A DNA stretch of 64,000 bases from Asterias amurensis (lineage: Eukaryota > Echinodermata > Asteroidea > Forcipulatida > Asteriidae). The stretch covers positions 3,384,001 through 3,448,000 of the forward strand of contig NC_092665.1 of NCBI RefSeq assembly GCF_032118995.1, written 5' to 3'. The notes beneath the pieces were generated by a model. It searched no databases, was not told the origin of the DNA, and saw nothing but the letters and a program-made list of their open reading frames with translations. Shown here in pieces: positions 1 to 12,900 of the stretch; the stretch's first letter is position 1, and each line of letters starts with the position of its first letter. The position numbers and the translations under genes were made by a program.

Positions 1-249
1 AATGCCTTTGGACAATAATGTAATTAAATTTGTTAAGTAGTAATTGAATAATATTTTTGATTTATTTTGCACGCCATACTAGCTTCTGAATATTCAATAA
101 AATACCAACCAATGAAAGGTGTGAAAACATGTGACGTTGCTCCAATGTCGTGCATGCACAAGCACTGTTAATGGCGGACTGTCTCTCGCAACGTAAAACC
201 AAAACTTGAAAAATTTCAACACATGATAACATGATTTGAACTTGTGTCC

Positions 250-335
250 CATCACAATGTCTGTATGCTTAGTGGTCTAGTTGTTAACATCTATTTTATA
301 ATGTAGCGGTTATGGGTTCATATCCCATACGTCTA
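250..335 (+). repeat. tRNA-like fragment, possible SINE head
   Basis: An A-box-like TAGTGGTCTAGTTG lies near 271 and a B-box-like GGGTTCATATCCC near 312, at about the spacing of an internal Pol III promoter. The intervening sequence does not give a convincing cloverleaf. I read it as a decayed tRNA-derived SINE head rather than a working tRNA. Confidence 0.3.
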
Positions 336-544
336 ATCATTGGATGGTGCTTCTAGGAGACTCCTAAGCACACAGTATACAGTTATTGCAAATAGCACAC
401 AAGGAAAATAGTGTCACGTGATTTCAGTTTTGGATCTAGAAACTGGTAACCCTGTGGAGTACCGGTGAGAAGGCAGTGAGAGTCTTGTCTTTTCTATCTC
501 TGTTTTCCGTTTAATCGATGTTTGAAGAAAAACAGCTGGCTGGA

Positions 545-890
545 GTAAATTCTTAAGGTAAGAAGAATTCAAATTCTGGTGGTTAAATTATCGGGATGTG
601 GGTTCTGGTCCTGGCCGTGACACTTGTGTCCTTGAGTCTTGTGTCCTTATGCTTGACTAAAATTGCTTCGTAAAATGTGCTCTACCAGCGAGGCTTCTGA
701 TGGTTGATACACAAGCCTATGTACATCCATATGGACTGTAAAGGGGGTAACCCTGTTTCGGCCCCAGGAGTAGGTGGCACTGGCCCCTGGAAAAACAGTT
801 GATTTGTAGCCCACACCTTAAAGTGGCCTTCAGGCCTTGTGTGTCGGGTGACTTGTATTTAAAAAATTTTTTAAAAAATACAATTTTATT
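545..890 (+). repeat. tRNA-derived SINE copy
   Basis: Shares the block ending GACACTTGTGTCCTTGAG with the element at 37.66 kb. It also shares the downstream segment with GCTCTACCAGC and CCCCAGGAGTAGGTGGCA with copies at 26.4, 36.1 and 43.0 kb. It ends in an A/T-rich tail near 870-890. The copy is diverged and does not code. Confidence 0.55.
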
Positions 891-1079
891 TCCTTAGTTA
901 AAAGTTGAGATGCCATAGAAACTAATTAATGGAAAACCTTTGAAAGGCAGGCCTAATACCCTTCCTGCTTTAATTTGATTTCCAGATTTTCCCGCTTAGA
1001 AATATCAGCAAAATCAACATTCAATATCGTAACAAAAATTATAAGAGCCCAAGCCATCACTAATGTAGGCCAGCCTTTG

Positions 1080-1190
1080 CACTCAATTAAAATTTCACTT
1101 GGGGGTTGAACAAAGTAACATTGACTAGAGTGGGATTTGATCCTGCGACATCTGAATTAAGATGCTTTTACTTCACCATCTGAATTGGGG
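1080..1190 (-). repeat. tRNA-derived SINE, head fragment
   Basis: Contains GGGGTTGAACAAAG and a GTGGGATTTGATCC B-box complement. The same order, read on the minus strand, is seen at 14,555-14,665 and, in the other orientation, at 36,482-36,580. It is truncated. Confidence 0.5.
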
Positions 1191-2299
1191 CTCGGGAAGA
1201 AGAAAGTTTGGGCCCTGGCGTAAGCCAAGGAGGAGGGTGTGGTATAAACAAAGTATCGGAGACTGCAATAGAGGTAAGGGTATAGGGAAAGAAAGGTTCA
1301 GTGTGAAAAACACAAAACTAGGTGCCTGGACGATATTCTGTCCAATTAAGTTTTCGTTAATGATTTGTTTGGGGTAGCTTAAATAAGGGAACATCAAAGC
1401 TATTTCTGGTGGTAGCCAGATTGGAGGGCAGAAAGGAATGTTTGTTATAAAGGCCTTTTGTCTTGGTTGGCCTCCTGTAATTTACTGCCCCAGGACTGTT
1501 TTGATATTATTTTTTATGTAAAGACTTTAAATTAAATGGTCTTGAAAAGTATACAGTTGAAGTTTATACGGACTTTTTCTTAGTTTTCTTTCATTGTAAT
1601 AAAGAAAGTAGAGACTGTTTTTTTTTTCTGGTGATGAGAGCGTTGTGTTTTATTAGCTGCACTTCATCAGTCAGAATTAAAGCAATTTACTGTCCTTTCA
1701 CATGACTTGTTCACAAAAAAAAGTTTGATCTCAGTTTGTCCAATATCCTTACAAATCAAATAATACAGGCACCCTTCATAGTAGAGATTAGGCCTACTAG
1801 TCTACAAAAATGTACGACTTACTGTTAAAAATGAGGTATCGAGAAAGCTGTATTACAAGTCACCCCTTGGCATGGATTTCTTTTTACTGTTTATTAAGAC
1901 AGTGTTTTACAACCACTGACTCAAGCAAAGCGACTTGTAAGCTAGAAGTTTTCAAAATCGTCTTTGTAACCTCCGAGAAGTATCAGGCCTGCACCCTTTA
2001 AAGCTGCGACCATTCACCTACTGTACACGAACACCTGTAGTTTCCACTATTGAAAACACCATCCTTTGCATTGTATGGAACTCCATTTAGTGAATTCTTT
2101 TTTGTAATGGGGAATGACAGGTAGCGCGGCATGTGATTCCTCGTCGCTTTTGTATTTCTTCACTGACCTTTAGTTATGTCATGTATGTCAAAAAACTTCA
2201 GTGATGTGTCCCAATTTGGGTTGTTGCTAGGGTAATGCTGCAGAGGGCAGGGTTTATGTTGTTTTGGGGTTAACTTTTTCGGGTCATGTTAAATTGTAC

Positions 2300-2700
2300 T
2301 GTGAGGTATGGCACGATACACAGTTGCAGAAAAACAAGTGTTTTTTAGGTATGATTTTCCTGAAAAACATCTTTTCAAGTGTCCTTGAGCGTGAAAACAA
2401 AAGGAAGGTAGGGTACATGGCTGGGTACATACCTGGCTGGCACTGCATGTAAAACATGCTGTTGTATTATCAAGGAAGTAATCCGAAATGATACTCATTG
2501 ACATTCATAACTATTGACTTTGAACCTGATTAAATATTCAATTGAGCATGCGTGGTTGTACAGGGTCAAAGGTCATATGAATGTTCATAGTGTAAGGAGG
2601 TATGGCATAACACAGTTGCAACAAAAGACATATTTTTCAGCCCTAATTTTCCAGAAAAACATATTTGGGTGTGTCCTTGAGCATGAAAACAAAAGTAACT
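2300..2700. repeat. Diverged direct repeat, two ~110-bp copies
   Basis: The stretches 2300-2406 and 2590-2699 match in order: GAGGTATGGCA, ACACAGTTGCA, a CAGAAAAACAT-like block and GTGTCCTTGAGC followed by GAAAACAAAAG. The spacing is about 290 bp. No coding signal is visible. It is probably an old local duplication or two copies of a dispersed repeat. Confidence 0.55.
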
Positions 2701-3800
2701 TTGTAGATATTCAATATTTGAGGAAATGTGGTATTTTAGTTTCTGCTCTTTGGATCCTGTGATGTGTTTCAGGGGTTTAGTAAAATACACCACTGTGACT
2801 GCAAGGTTGTGCAGAATTAATATGTCTGGCTAAAGATCTATCTCGTGTTACCCTAGGGCCTTAGTCACTGTGTTTGAATCATTTAACTTTGCAAACTGCT
2901 TTGTACTGCAAAATGGTGCTTTCAGTGCTTTTCATCATGAGACTTATCAACAACACCAGCATCACATTCAGGCTCATCATCATAGCCAGTGTGTTCAGAT
3001 TCCCCACCCGTCTGCAAATAAGGTGGGATGGCATCATTCCCATCCTCTGGCCGTGGAGAGCCATTGAGAGCAACATCGCTGTAACACTGGAGTAACCTCT
3101 ATCTTCTTTCTTTGCAAACCATTTGCTTGCTGTGCCCTAACAGAGGAAATGGTTTGTTTATAAATACAAAAGTAGACAAAAGCCCTTTTCACACCGTATC
3201 TCTTGTCCCCATAGAGTACAACCCTAGGGAGGCCTGGGTTTTTTTAACCCATGGTTCCCCCAGTTATGGTTCCCCCAGCACACTTTCACATTGTCCCCCC
3301 AGACAGGTGTAATCTGTTGGTCCCTATTCCTTGAGGTTTGGGTCGCATGTTTCAGTACCCCTGGGTTTTATCCCTTACCCAAACTCTGGGATGTGATTTT
3401 TCTGTTTTTTAACTGGAAGTCTGGGTGTTTTTTTTGAAGAAAATGAACACAAAACCAAATGGAGACCCCAGCTTGCACAGTAGTGCTTTTAAAACCAAAG
3501 ATAAATGAATGTAAGCAGGCTGCACACTCTCAAGCTTTCCCACCTGCAAGATTTCATGCTTTGCGCTCACAGTTTAGGGTTTTTTCAACAGCCTATCACA
3601 TCCCTGTTTAGTCCAGAGCAGGGGGGGGGGAATAGATAGGTGGCTATTTGGACTTTAAAATTGTTAAACGGCAAAATGAAAAGAACAAACAATTTTTTTG
3701 TAACCTTCTTTTTAATGATTGTATATCACATTCCCATTCGAAAGACATTTTGGTTTTACCTCGCAACATTTTGTTCTTCTCTTTTCTTCTTTTGTTTTAG

Positions 3801-3989
3801 CAAATGTACTTGGCATATGTACGCAACTCCAAGTTCACGTCACCATCTACACTGCCTCTGATTAACTTTATGCAGCGTTCTTTGACTGGGATGTTTGCAT
3901 TTAACACGCAGTTGGCATACCAGCATGGCTTTGTATACATCAGACAGCTTGCAATACATCTACGCAACGCAATCACAGTGTCAAAGGTC
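3801..3989 (+). CDS. NOC2L-like exon (nucleolar complex protein 2 family), partial
   Basis: Read from CAA at 3801, the translation begins [20 protein letters not shown] and continues with [20 protein letters not shown]. This closely follows the conserved central region of NOC2/NOC2L, a nucleolar 60S ribosome-biogenesis factor. The exon follows a long pyrimidine tract ending TTTTGTTTTAG, and CAA-ATG falls at the family's exon border as I recall it. A possible donor (AAAG/GTCACC at 3989) is weak. Reading on without splicing meets a stop within 10 codons. I cannot find the preceding or following NOC2L exons in this window. It may be a genuine exon of a split gene, a duplicated fragment, or part of the + strand gene below with a frame change. 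The family call is firm; the gene structure is not. Confidence 0.6.
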
Positions 3990-6900
3990 ACCTCTTCAAG
4001 CTATACCCCCTCCGCCTGATCACCCAAGAGGTGGGCGGAGACAGAAAGCACAACACAAAACCGATGTGGAGAATTTTAGTGATGAGTTAGAGGTGAGTAA
4101 CATGAAATTTCAGATCTTATTTCAAACTATTGTGATTATTACTTTACTCTTGATTTCATATTTGGCATGTCAACAAAACATTAAAAAAAAAAAAAAAAAA
4201 AAAAAATCCCTCCCTCAATCCCGCATCCGCAGAAAAAAAAGGACTATCAACAATTTTTTTATTTTATGGGGCCTTACTTAAAAAATTAGTGACCATGAAA
4301 ACTTACTTGGTAAGAAGCACTGCAGCTGTTGACGATGTTTGTCACAGCGTACCCCACAAGGCACCCATAACCGAAAGACAATCTATGCAAACTCGAGCAA
4401 TTAAAGACAAGTGACTACAGAGTTACATATTTACAATAAATAATTACAAGTTTAATATAATTATACACTTCTCTCCAACCTTCACTTAGTTTGATCTATC
4501 TCACAAATCAATATTAAATGAAAACCACATCAATTAAATATCTAATACTTTTATTACGACCTGTTCCAAACAAACTCAGAAAGGTTTTAAATAAAATAGA
4601 ATGTGTCCGCCGACACAAACCTCAATTCAATTGAAGGAGAATATTTGACTGGATAATGTATCAATCTCAGTTTAACAGTCACTTTGATTATATGGCACCT
4701 TTTATGCACAACTATGCCCTCGATCAAAATTTGGAAGTACTTAAAATGTTTACAATTACAGAAATCCAAAAACCCACAGCTCTCGTAGAGTATACACTGC
4801 TCTAAGCTTGGTAAGCGTTTTTGTCACACACAAAGGAAAAGCAATGTTCTGCTATGAACTTAGGACAGATTTTACTCCCCAAAATTATGTACAACTTCCT
4901 TCATAGGAGTGACCCTGGAGTTGATAAATACACACTTTTTATACATAGGTTTTGATCACTCGAAGTCAACGATAATAAGTAATAACAGTAATAACAGTAG
5001 TGTCTTTTGGACTATACTTTCTGCATAAATATATCTCACATTAGAGGTATACAGTTATACAATAATAAGCAAAGAAACAGTCCCAACGGATAATAGGCGT
5101 CCAGTTTCCACTCCACAAAGATTTAAGCTAGAAAATCCCAGCTTCCACACAGTAAACTCATATAAACGTGTTGTGGTTCCAAAGTTCAAAGTTCACATCA
5201 CAAAGTTGTTGCACCCTCTGCTGTTCATGTAGCAATAACCCAATTCATTGGACACGGGACGTCTTATCATCGGCCGACACTCAGTCTGGCGTTTCTTCTT
5301 AGATTTCAAAACACTCACACCCAGGGGTGAAACCTATCTATTTGTTGGGAAAAGTAAACCACAATCATCTAATAAATTTGTCCATCAAATAAATGATAAA
5401 CTGCTGAAAGTTTTCCATGAACCTTCAGTTAACTTTCTTACACAAAAATTTGTGAACATTTCCAAAGTCCAAAACACTAGATCATAGAGAATTAAACGAA
5501 CGCCTCTTGAATAAATGTAATAAGCATTGAAAATTGCTATGACATGCAATTTTCAAACCACATTGATTTAAAACTATGTAAACTTCTTCTTGGAACAAAA
5601 CAATAGAATCATGCACTTGATTTTAGTAAAATTTGAAATGCAGTAAGCATGCAATTAAAATAAGAAGCTTACTTATGGTTTCCATAATGGTGTAGCCCCT
5701 TAAAGTTCAGCTCTCAGTAGTGTTGTCTCATCACTCCAACCAATTTGCCTTAAAATATATAGCAGCCTGAAAATCTGCTCTGATTTTAGCAATGGTGCAC
5801 ACTCACATAGATTTGCAGAGACCTAGGCCGTGTCCAAAACGACGACTTCGGCTACAGCTACATATAGATCAGCGCGTCTACCAGTGTTGAAGAATAGGCA
5901 GACGCGGGCGATCTAGCTGTAGCTGTAGCCGAAGTCGCCGTTTCGGACACGGCCCAACACCCAGTGCAATTTTCTTTCACTGGATCAACAAGGATCACAT
6001 CCTCTCTCTATCTATTAAAGATACTGCTAGAATGACCTCCCTCTATCCAACACACAACAGCTAGCATAGACTCACTCTTCCTGACCGCACCCCATGTACT
6101 CAACATACCTTACAATTCCACCCATTCAAAACTTCATACTTGACCGGAACACAATGCACTAAGGAATTTCTGGGGGTGACTTACCACTGCAGACCCAAAT
6201 AAGGCAAAGCATTTAAATATAACAAAGACACTGAATAACTACCTACTGGCCCTGCCTACTGATAGAATATTCATGGGGTACAGAGAACTTTGATTAAACT
6301 CACAGCTACTAAATTCATGTGTCTCCATGATGTTAAATTCTGACAATGTTTAACATTTTGAGAAATGATTACCTTCAATTATTATTACTGAAAAATTATT
6401 ACTATACTTTCTTATACCAGTGGGATTTATCTGACATGGCAAAGACGTACAAAGATGAAGAAGAAGAAGAAGATGATGAGGATCCGGAGGAGGAATATGA
6501 GGATGTAGAATGGGATGAAGAACTCATCCTTAGAGAGGTCGAAGCCGAGCTTAGACGTAGAGAAGGAATGGACACAGAGGGTGATGAGGTCGGAAGTCAA
6601 GGCTCGGACATTTCACTAGAGTCGCTGGAGTTTGAAGAAATTGAAATTGAAGATGCAATGGCGACCAATAAAACAGATGACTGGTATGAAGGACAAAATC
6701 TTCCAAGATAATTTTCGAATGTCCAGGGGTCCATTTCATGAAGCTGTTAAGCAGGGAAAAAATGCTTGATAAATTTCATTGCTTAGCACCAGTCACAGCC
6801 ATGGAAACAATGTAATTTTGGTTGGTAACCTGTTTGCAAGTTTTGTTTAGGTTTTTTTAAATTGAGCCCAGATGATTTGAAAGCTTTCTTTATTAAGGTG

Positions 6901-9900
6901 TGCAATGTCTCAAGATTTTTCTAGATTGGGGCACCAGGAATGACGATGTAAACATCTGACGAGCAATACTTTTTTGCTTAACAAGTTTTGTGCTTACTGG
7001 CTTTACTGTGTTTCTACTTGCCAGGTAGAGCTTGGTCTATAGAGGACTGTTTTTTCTATGTGGTTATCTTTACACTGATGTGTGAGTCCTGTGAATAAGA
7101 ATCTATACACTCTGCTCTGATGGGATTTGAACCAAGTATACATATTTTTTTTTTCATTTGAGCTTCTTAAAAACTTAGCATCATCGGAGTTTGTGAACGA
7201 TAATATTCTATTTTCTTTATTCAAACGATTTATTTCACAAACTGTTGTAAAAAAAAAAAAAAACATGGGAATTGTAAAGTGACAAAATATAGAATATTAT
7301 TCTTAAGTTCATAACTGAATTTTTAGAGGAGAAATTAGTTGTATATTATTTAATCAAACCATGATAACTGTATGAAATATTAGTCTTGTAGTATTTTAAT
7401 AACAGTATATGAATATTCATTATTAACATAAATAATTGTACAATATTTTAATTTTATAAAAATGCATTATTTTTGTATATTGCACTCTTGCTGGGTGAAG
7501 CTTTAATACAGTCAAATTATTGGAACCATCAATTTCAGAAAACTTGTTTGTACAAGTGCTGTTTTATGTTGTATTGTCTTACGATACGTTAGACATAAAA
7601 AGGTAACAAAAACCACCCCTTTATTGGTCCAAATAGCTTCATTGCAGCCCTACTGGGTCTACTGTCAAAGCCTGTAAGCAATACAAACTTAATAAGCACA
7701 CAATCCATGCTTAGCAGAAACAGGGTATGCCATAAAGTTGACACAGTTGTGACTGGTGTTCCATTAATTATTTTGCTAAACGAAGATATTTTTTGCTAAG
7801 CATTATTGTCTGATGAACAGTTGTAGAAATTAAAGGCGGGGGGGGGGGGGGAGGTGGTCAGCCGCACTTGTAAAATATGAAGTCACTACATGGCAAATTG
7901 ATCTAAAGAGGGCGCACTCACATTTTTCATTTTGGGGGGCTGGGGGGGTAAAATATTTGTTTTTGAACTAAAAGTTCTGCAATTTAGCGAGAAAAAGGGC
8001 CCATAGTTTATGCTTTCTTTGTTTTTTACATTAATTTTTAATGAAAATAAATGAGCCGAGCTAGATAAATAATTGTGAATCAAATAGTGTAAATTTCTGC
8101 TAGTGCTAACAACTTTTTAAAATAAATTAATAAAAGTTCTCTAATTTGCCGTCTAAATTTTGTTTTCCAACCAAAAATCAGAGGCGTGCGGGTTTCAAAC
8201 ATTATGACAAGATGATAAGTTTCACATTGTGAGAATTCTTATTTCCATTTATTTAGTTTATTTCGTAAGTTTACAACCGATGCTTCAAAGTATAAACCTA
8301 TCAAGTGTTTTAGTTATTGTTCTCGTATGAAAATTATCAGGAAACTGCCCATTTTTACGATCTGAATGAAGAGCCGTTGTCAGATGCAATTGTGTCCGCC
8401 ACGCAATACTTTCCGCTCTGGACACTTTTGCATATGCAATCGTGTCCGGGGCTATAATATGACTGTACATGTATGTGCGCGCGTAAGCGAGCGAGCATGC
8501 ACTGAACCTACGTATTTATGCAGCATGAATATTCACGTATTTTATGATTGCAGCGAATACCCAACGACCGAAAATTTCCCATGTCAATCATGACAGGCAC
8601 TTAGCTTGTAAAAAAAATGGCGAACGTGTTCCGTCGACCAAGGGCGTTTAACTGCAAGGACCGTTTTGCACGGGGCGGAAACAACTGCATATGCAAATGT
8701 GTTCGGGCGGACACAATTGCATTATGCAGCAGCGTCCGGGCGGACATGATTGCATATCAAAACCGTGCAGCGGACATTATTGCATATGCAATAATGTCCT
8801 CCGAATAGTATTGCATAAAGGACATAATTGCATGCGACACCGTCTGCAGAAAACCCTTTTATATGGAGTGCGCCCTCTGTATGTCAATTTTAGACAGGTA
8901 GTGAAGGAGGGAATTTTGACGTGTGGGTCATCTTTGATATTGTCATCTGCAAACTTCAGGCAAAATGTCTCCTTCAAGCCCATCCATAGGATTAATGTCA
9001 ATGTGGTTGTTCGACAGAGGCTGACCGGAGATATCAAGGTATGTTTTAGGGTGATATATTGAGAAATACGCATTTCCTGATTTAAAAACCAGATCGCTAA
9101 ATATTATTTGAAATTCAACAAATAACACATCCCCTTTCTTTCGTTATCGGTACAATATATTTTCTTCATTCACGCAACTCGAGAAAAACTGCCTTTTCGA
9201 TTACAATGCTAAAAATGCTCAAAATTGTAAATTCCTATGTAAGGTTAACCCAGTTTTCCCGGGATTCGCTCACTAGATTGAACAGTAACACCGTTCTATT
9301 CAAAAATAATCTCTTTCCAGAGATATAAGAATGATTTTGATTGGTCCAGAAAAATAAATGGCATTTTTTTTATCCAATCGTTGAGGTCCTTTCATCCTAC
9401 ACGAAGACATGACCGTGTAGGCCTAATTAAGTATAGTCTGGTTCCAATGGTTCCCCGTATGCAGGCAACGAACATGCTTGTTGTACTGGGAACTAGCTCG
9501 TAGTCGTCACGCTTGCACCCGTCCAATTCAAAGAAAACATGACTCTGATTCTAGTCAAAAATAACGCTTAAATCTAAGATTATGTGGGAAGTGAAGAGAT
9601 TTTATAAAAGGGGATATGTTCCGGTTCTTCTTTTGATCACTGCCATCAGTTAAATCCGTCTAAATATCCAGCAATTAAGTGTAACAAATCGAAGTCTTTC
9701 CATTGAGTCACCTCAATTCCATTCAATTCAATTCAATTTAACTAATTATTTTGTTTTTGCAAGCCTTTTTCTCTCTATTAGAGGTTTGTAAATAACTAGT
9801 AAATTGTTTACAGGTTTTTTCTCTTTACTGGTTTGTAGTTAACCTACTAATTTTGTTTTGCAGGTTTTATGTTTCTCTTTACAGGTTTGTAAATAACTTA

Positions 9901-12900
9901 TTTTTTTTTTTTGCAGGTTTATGTTTCTCTTTACAGGTTTGTAAATAACTTATTAATTTTTTTTGCAGGTATTATGTTTCTCTTTACAGGTTTGTAAATA
10001 ACTTATTATTTTTTTTGCAGGTTTTATGTTTCTCTTTACAGGTTTGTAAATAACTGATTAATTTTGTTTGCAGGTTTTATGTTTCTCTTTACAGGTTTGT
10101 AAATAACTTATTAATTTTGTTTGCAGGTTTTATGTTTCTCTTTACAGGTGTGTAAATAACTTATTAATTTTGTTTGCAGGTTTTATGTTTCTCTTTACAG
10201 GTTTGTAAATAACTTATTAATTTTGTTTGCAGGTATTATGTTTCTCTTTACAGGTTTGTAAATAACTTATTGTTTTTTTTTGCAGGTATTGTGTTTTTCT
10301 TTACAGGTTTGTAAATAACTGATTATTTTTGTTTCAGGTTTTATGTTTCTCTTTACAGGTTTGTAAATAACTTATTAATTTTTTTTGCAGGATTTTTGTT
10401 TCTCTTTACAGGTTTGTAAATAACTTATTAATTTTTTTTGCAGGATTTTTGTTTCTCTTTACAGGTTTGTAAACAACTTATTAATTTTTTTGCAGGTATT
10501 ATGTTTCTCTTTACAGGTTTGTTAATAACTTATTATTTTTTTTTTGCAGGTATTATGTTTCTCTTTACAGGTTTGTAAATAACTTTCTTTTTTTTTTGCA
10601 GGTTTTATGTTTCTCTTTACAGGTTTGTAAATAACTTTCTTTTTTTTTGCAGGTTTTATGTTTCTCTTTACAGGTTTGTAAATAACTTATTTTTTTTTGC
10701 AGGTTTTATGTTTCTCTTTACAGGTTTGTAAATAACTTATTAATTTTGTTTGCAGGTTTTATGTTTCTCTTTACAGGTTTGTAAATAACTTATTAATTTT
10801 GTTTGCAGGTTTTATGTTTCTCTTTACAGGTGAGTAAATAACTTATTATTTTGTTTGCAGGTTTTATGTTTCTCTTTACAGGTTTGTAAATAACTGATTA
10901 ATTTTTTTGCAGGATTTTTGTTTCTCTTTACAGGTTTGTAAATAACTTATTATTTTTTTTGCAGGTATTATGTTTCTCTTTACAGGTTTGTAAATAACTT
11001 ATTATTTTTTTTGCAGGTTTTATGTTTCTCTTTACAGGTTTGTAAATAACTTATTAATTTTTTTTGCAGGTTTTATGTTTCTCTTTACAGGTTTGTAAAT
11101 AACTGATTAATTTTGTTTGCAGGTTTTATGTTTCTCTTTACAGGTTTGTAAATAACTTATTAATTTTGTTTGCAGGTTTTATGTTTCTCTTTACAGGTTT
11201 GTAAATAACTTATTAATTTTTTTTGCAGGTTTTATGTTTCTCTTTACAGGTTTGTAAATAACTGATTAATTTTGTTTGCAGGTTTTATGTTTCTCTTTAC
11301 AGGTTTGTAAATAATTTATTATTTTTTTTGCAGGTTTTATGTTTCTCTTTACAGGTTTGTAAATAACTGATTAATTTTTTTGCAGGTTTTATGTTTCTCT
11401 TTACAGGTTTGTAAATAACTGATTAATTTTGTTTGCAGGTTTTATGTTTCTCTTTACAGGTTTGTAAATAACTTATTAATTTTGTTTGCAGGTTTTATGT
11501 TTCTCTTTACAGGTTTGTAAATAACTTATTAATTTTTTTTGCAGGTTTTATGTTTCTCTTTACAGGTTTGTAAATAACTGATTAATTTTGTTTGCAGGTT
11601 TTATGTTTCTCTTTACAGGTTTGTAAATAATTTATTATTTTTTTTGCAGGTATTATGTTTCTCTTTACAGGTTTGTAAATAACTTATTAATTTTGTTTGC
11701 AGGTTTTATGTTTCTCTTAACAGGTTTGTAAATAACTTATTAATTTTTCTTGCAGGATTTTTGTTTCTCTTTACAGGTTTGTAAATAACTTATTAATTTT
11801 TTTTGCAGGATTTTTGTTTCTCTTTACAGGTTTGTAAACAACTTATTAATTTTTTTGCAGGTATTATGTTTCTCTTTACAGGTTTGTTAATAACTTATTA
11901 TTTTTTTTTTGCAGGTATTATGTTTCTCTTTACAGGTTTGTAAATAACTTTCTTTTTTTTTTGCAGGTTTTATGTTTCTCTTTACAGGTTTGTAAATAAC
12001 TTTCTTTTTTTTTGCAGGTTTTATGTTTCTCTTTACAGGTTTGTAAATAACTTATTTTTTTTTGCAGGTTTTATGTTTCTCTTTACAGGTTTGTAAATAA
12101 CTTATTAATTTTGTTTGCAGGTTTTATGTTTCTCTTTACAGGTTTGTAAATAACTTATTAATTTTGTTTGCAGGTTTTATGTTTCTCTTTACAGGTGAGT
12201 AAATAACTTATTATTTTGTTTGCAGGTTTTATGTTTCTCTTTACAGGTTTGTAAATAACTGATTAATTTTGTTTGCAGGATTTTTGTTTCTCTTTACAGG
12301 TTTGTAAATAACTTATTATTTTTTTTGCAGGTATTATGTTTCTCTTTACAGGTTTGTAAATAACTTATTATTTTTTTTTGCAGGTTTTATGTTTCTCTTT
12401 ACAGGTTTGTAAATAACTTATTAATTTTTTTTGCAGGTTTTATGTTTCTCTTTACAGGTTTGTAAATAACTGATTAATTTTGTTTGCAGGTTTTATGTTT
12501 CTCTTTACAGGTTTGTAAATAACTTATTAATTGTGTTTGCAGGTTTTATGTTTCTCTTTACAGGTTTGTAAATAACTTATTAATTTTTTTTGCAGGTTTT
12601 ATGTTTCTCTTTACAGGTTTGTAAATAACTGATTAATTTTGTTTGCAGGTTTTATGTTTCTCTTTACAGGTTTGTAAATAATTTATTATTTTTTTTGCAG
12701 GTTTTATGTTTCTCTTTACAGGTTTGTAAATAACTGATTAATTTTTTTGCAGGTTTTATGTTTCTCTTTACAGGTTTGTAAATAACTGATTAATTTTGTT
12801 TGCAGGTTTTATGTTTCTCTTTACAGGTTTGTAAATAACTTATTAATTTTGTTTGCAGGTTTTATGTTTCTCTTTACAGGTTTGTAAATAACTTATTAAT

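Larger units (their letters stand above)
6684..9739 (+). other. 5' part of inferred 8.1-kb intron
   Basis: A/T-rich and non-coding as far as I can see. It holds foldback-type remnants with GTCCATTTCATGAAGCTG near 6730, a poly(G) run at about 7838-7851, the palindrome cluster at 8.37-8.84 kb and the repeated module at 8861-9082 (both listed separately). No exon with convincing borders was recognised, although the module at 8861 ends with a strong donor. Confidence 0.4.

Noticed and set aside
5248..5487. 79-codon ORF as an exon or gene
   Set aside because: No family resemblance and no convincing splice borders. It sits in an A/T-rich intron.
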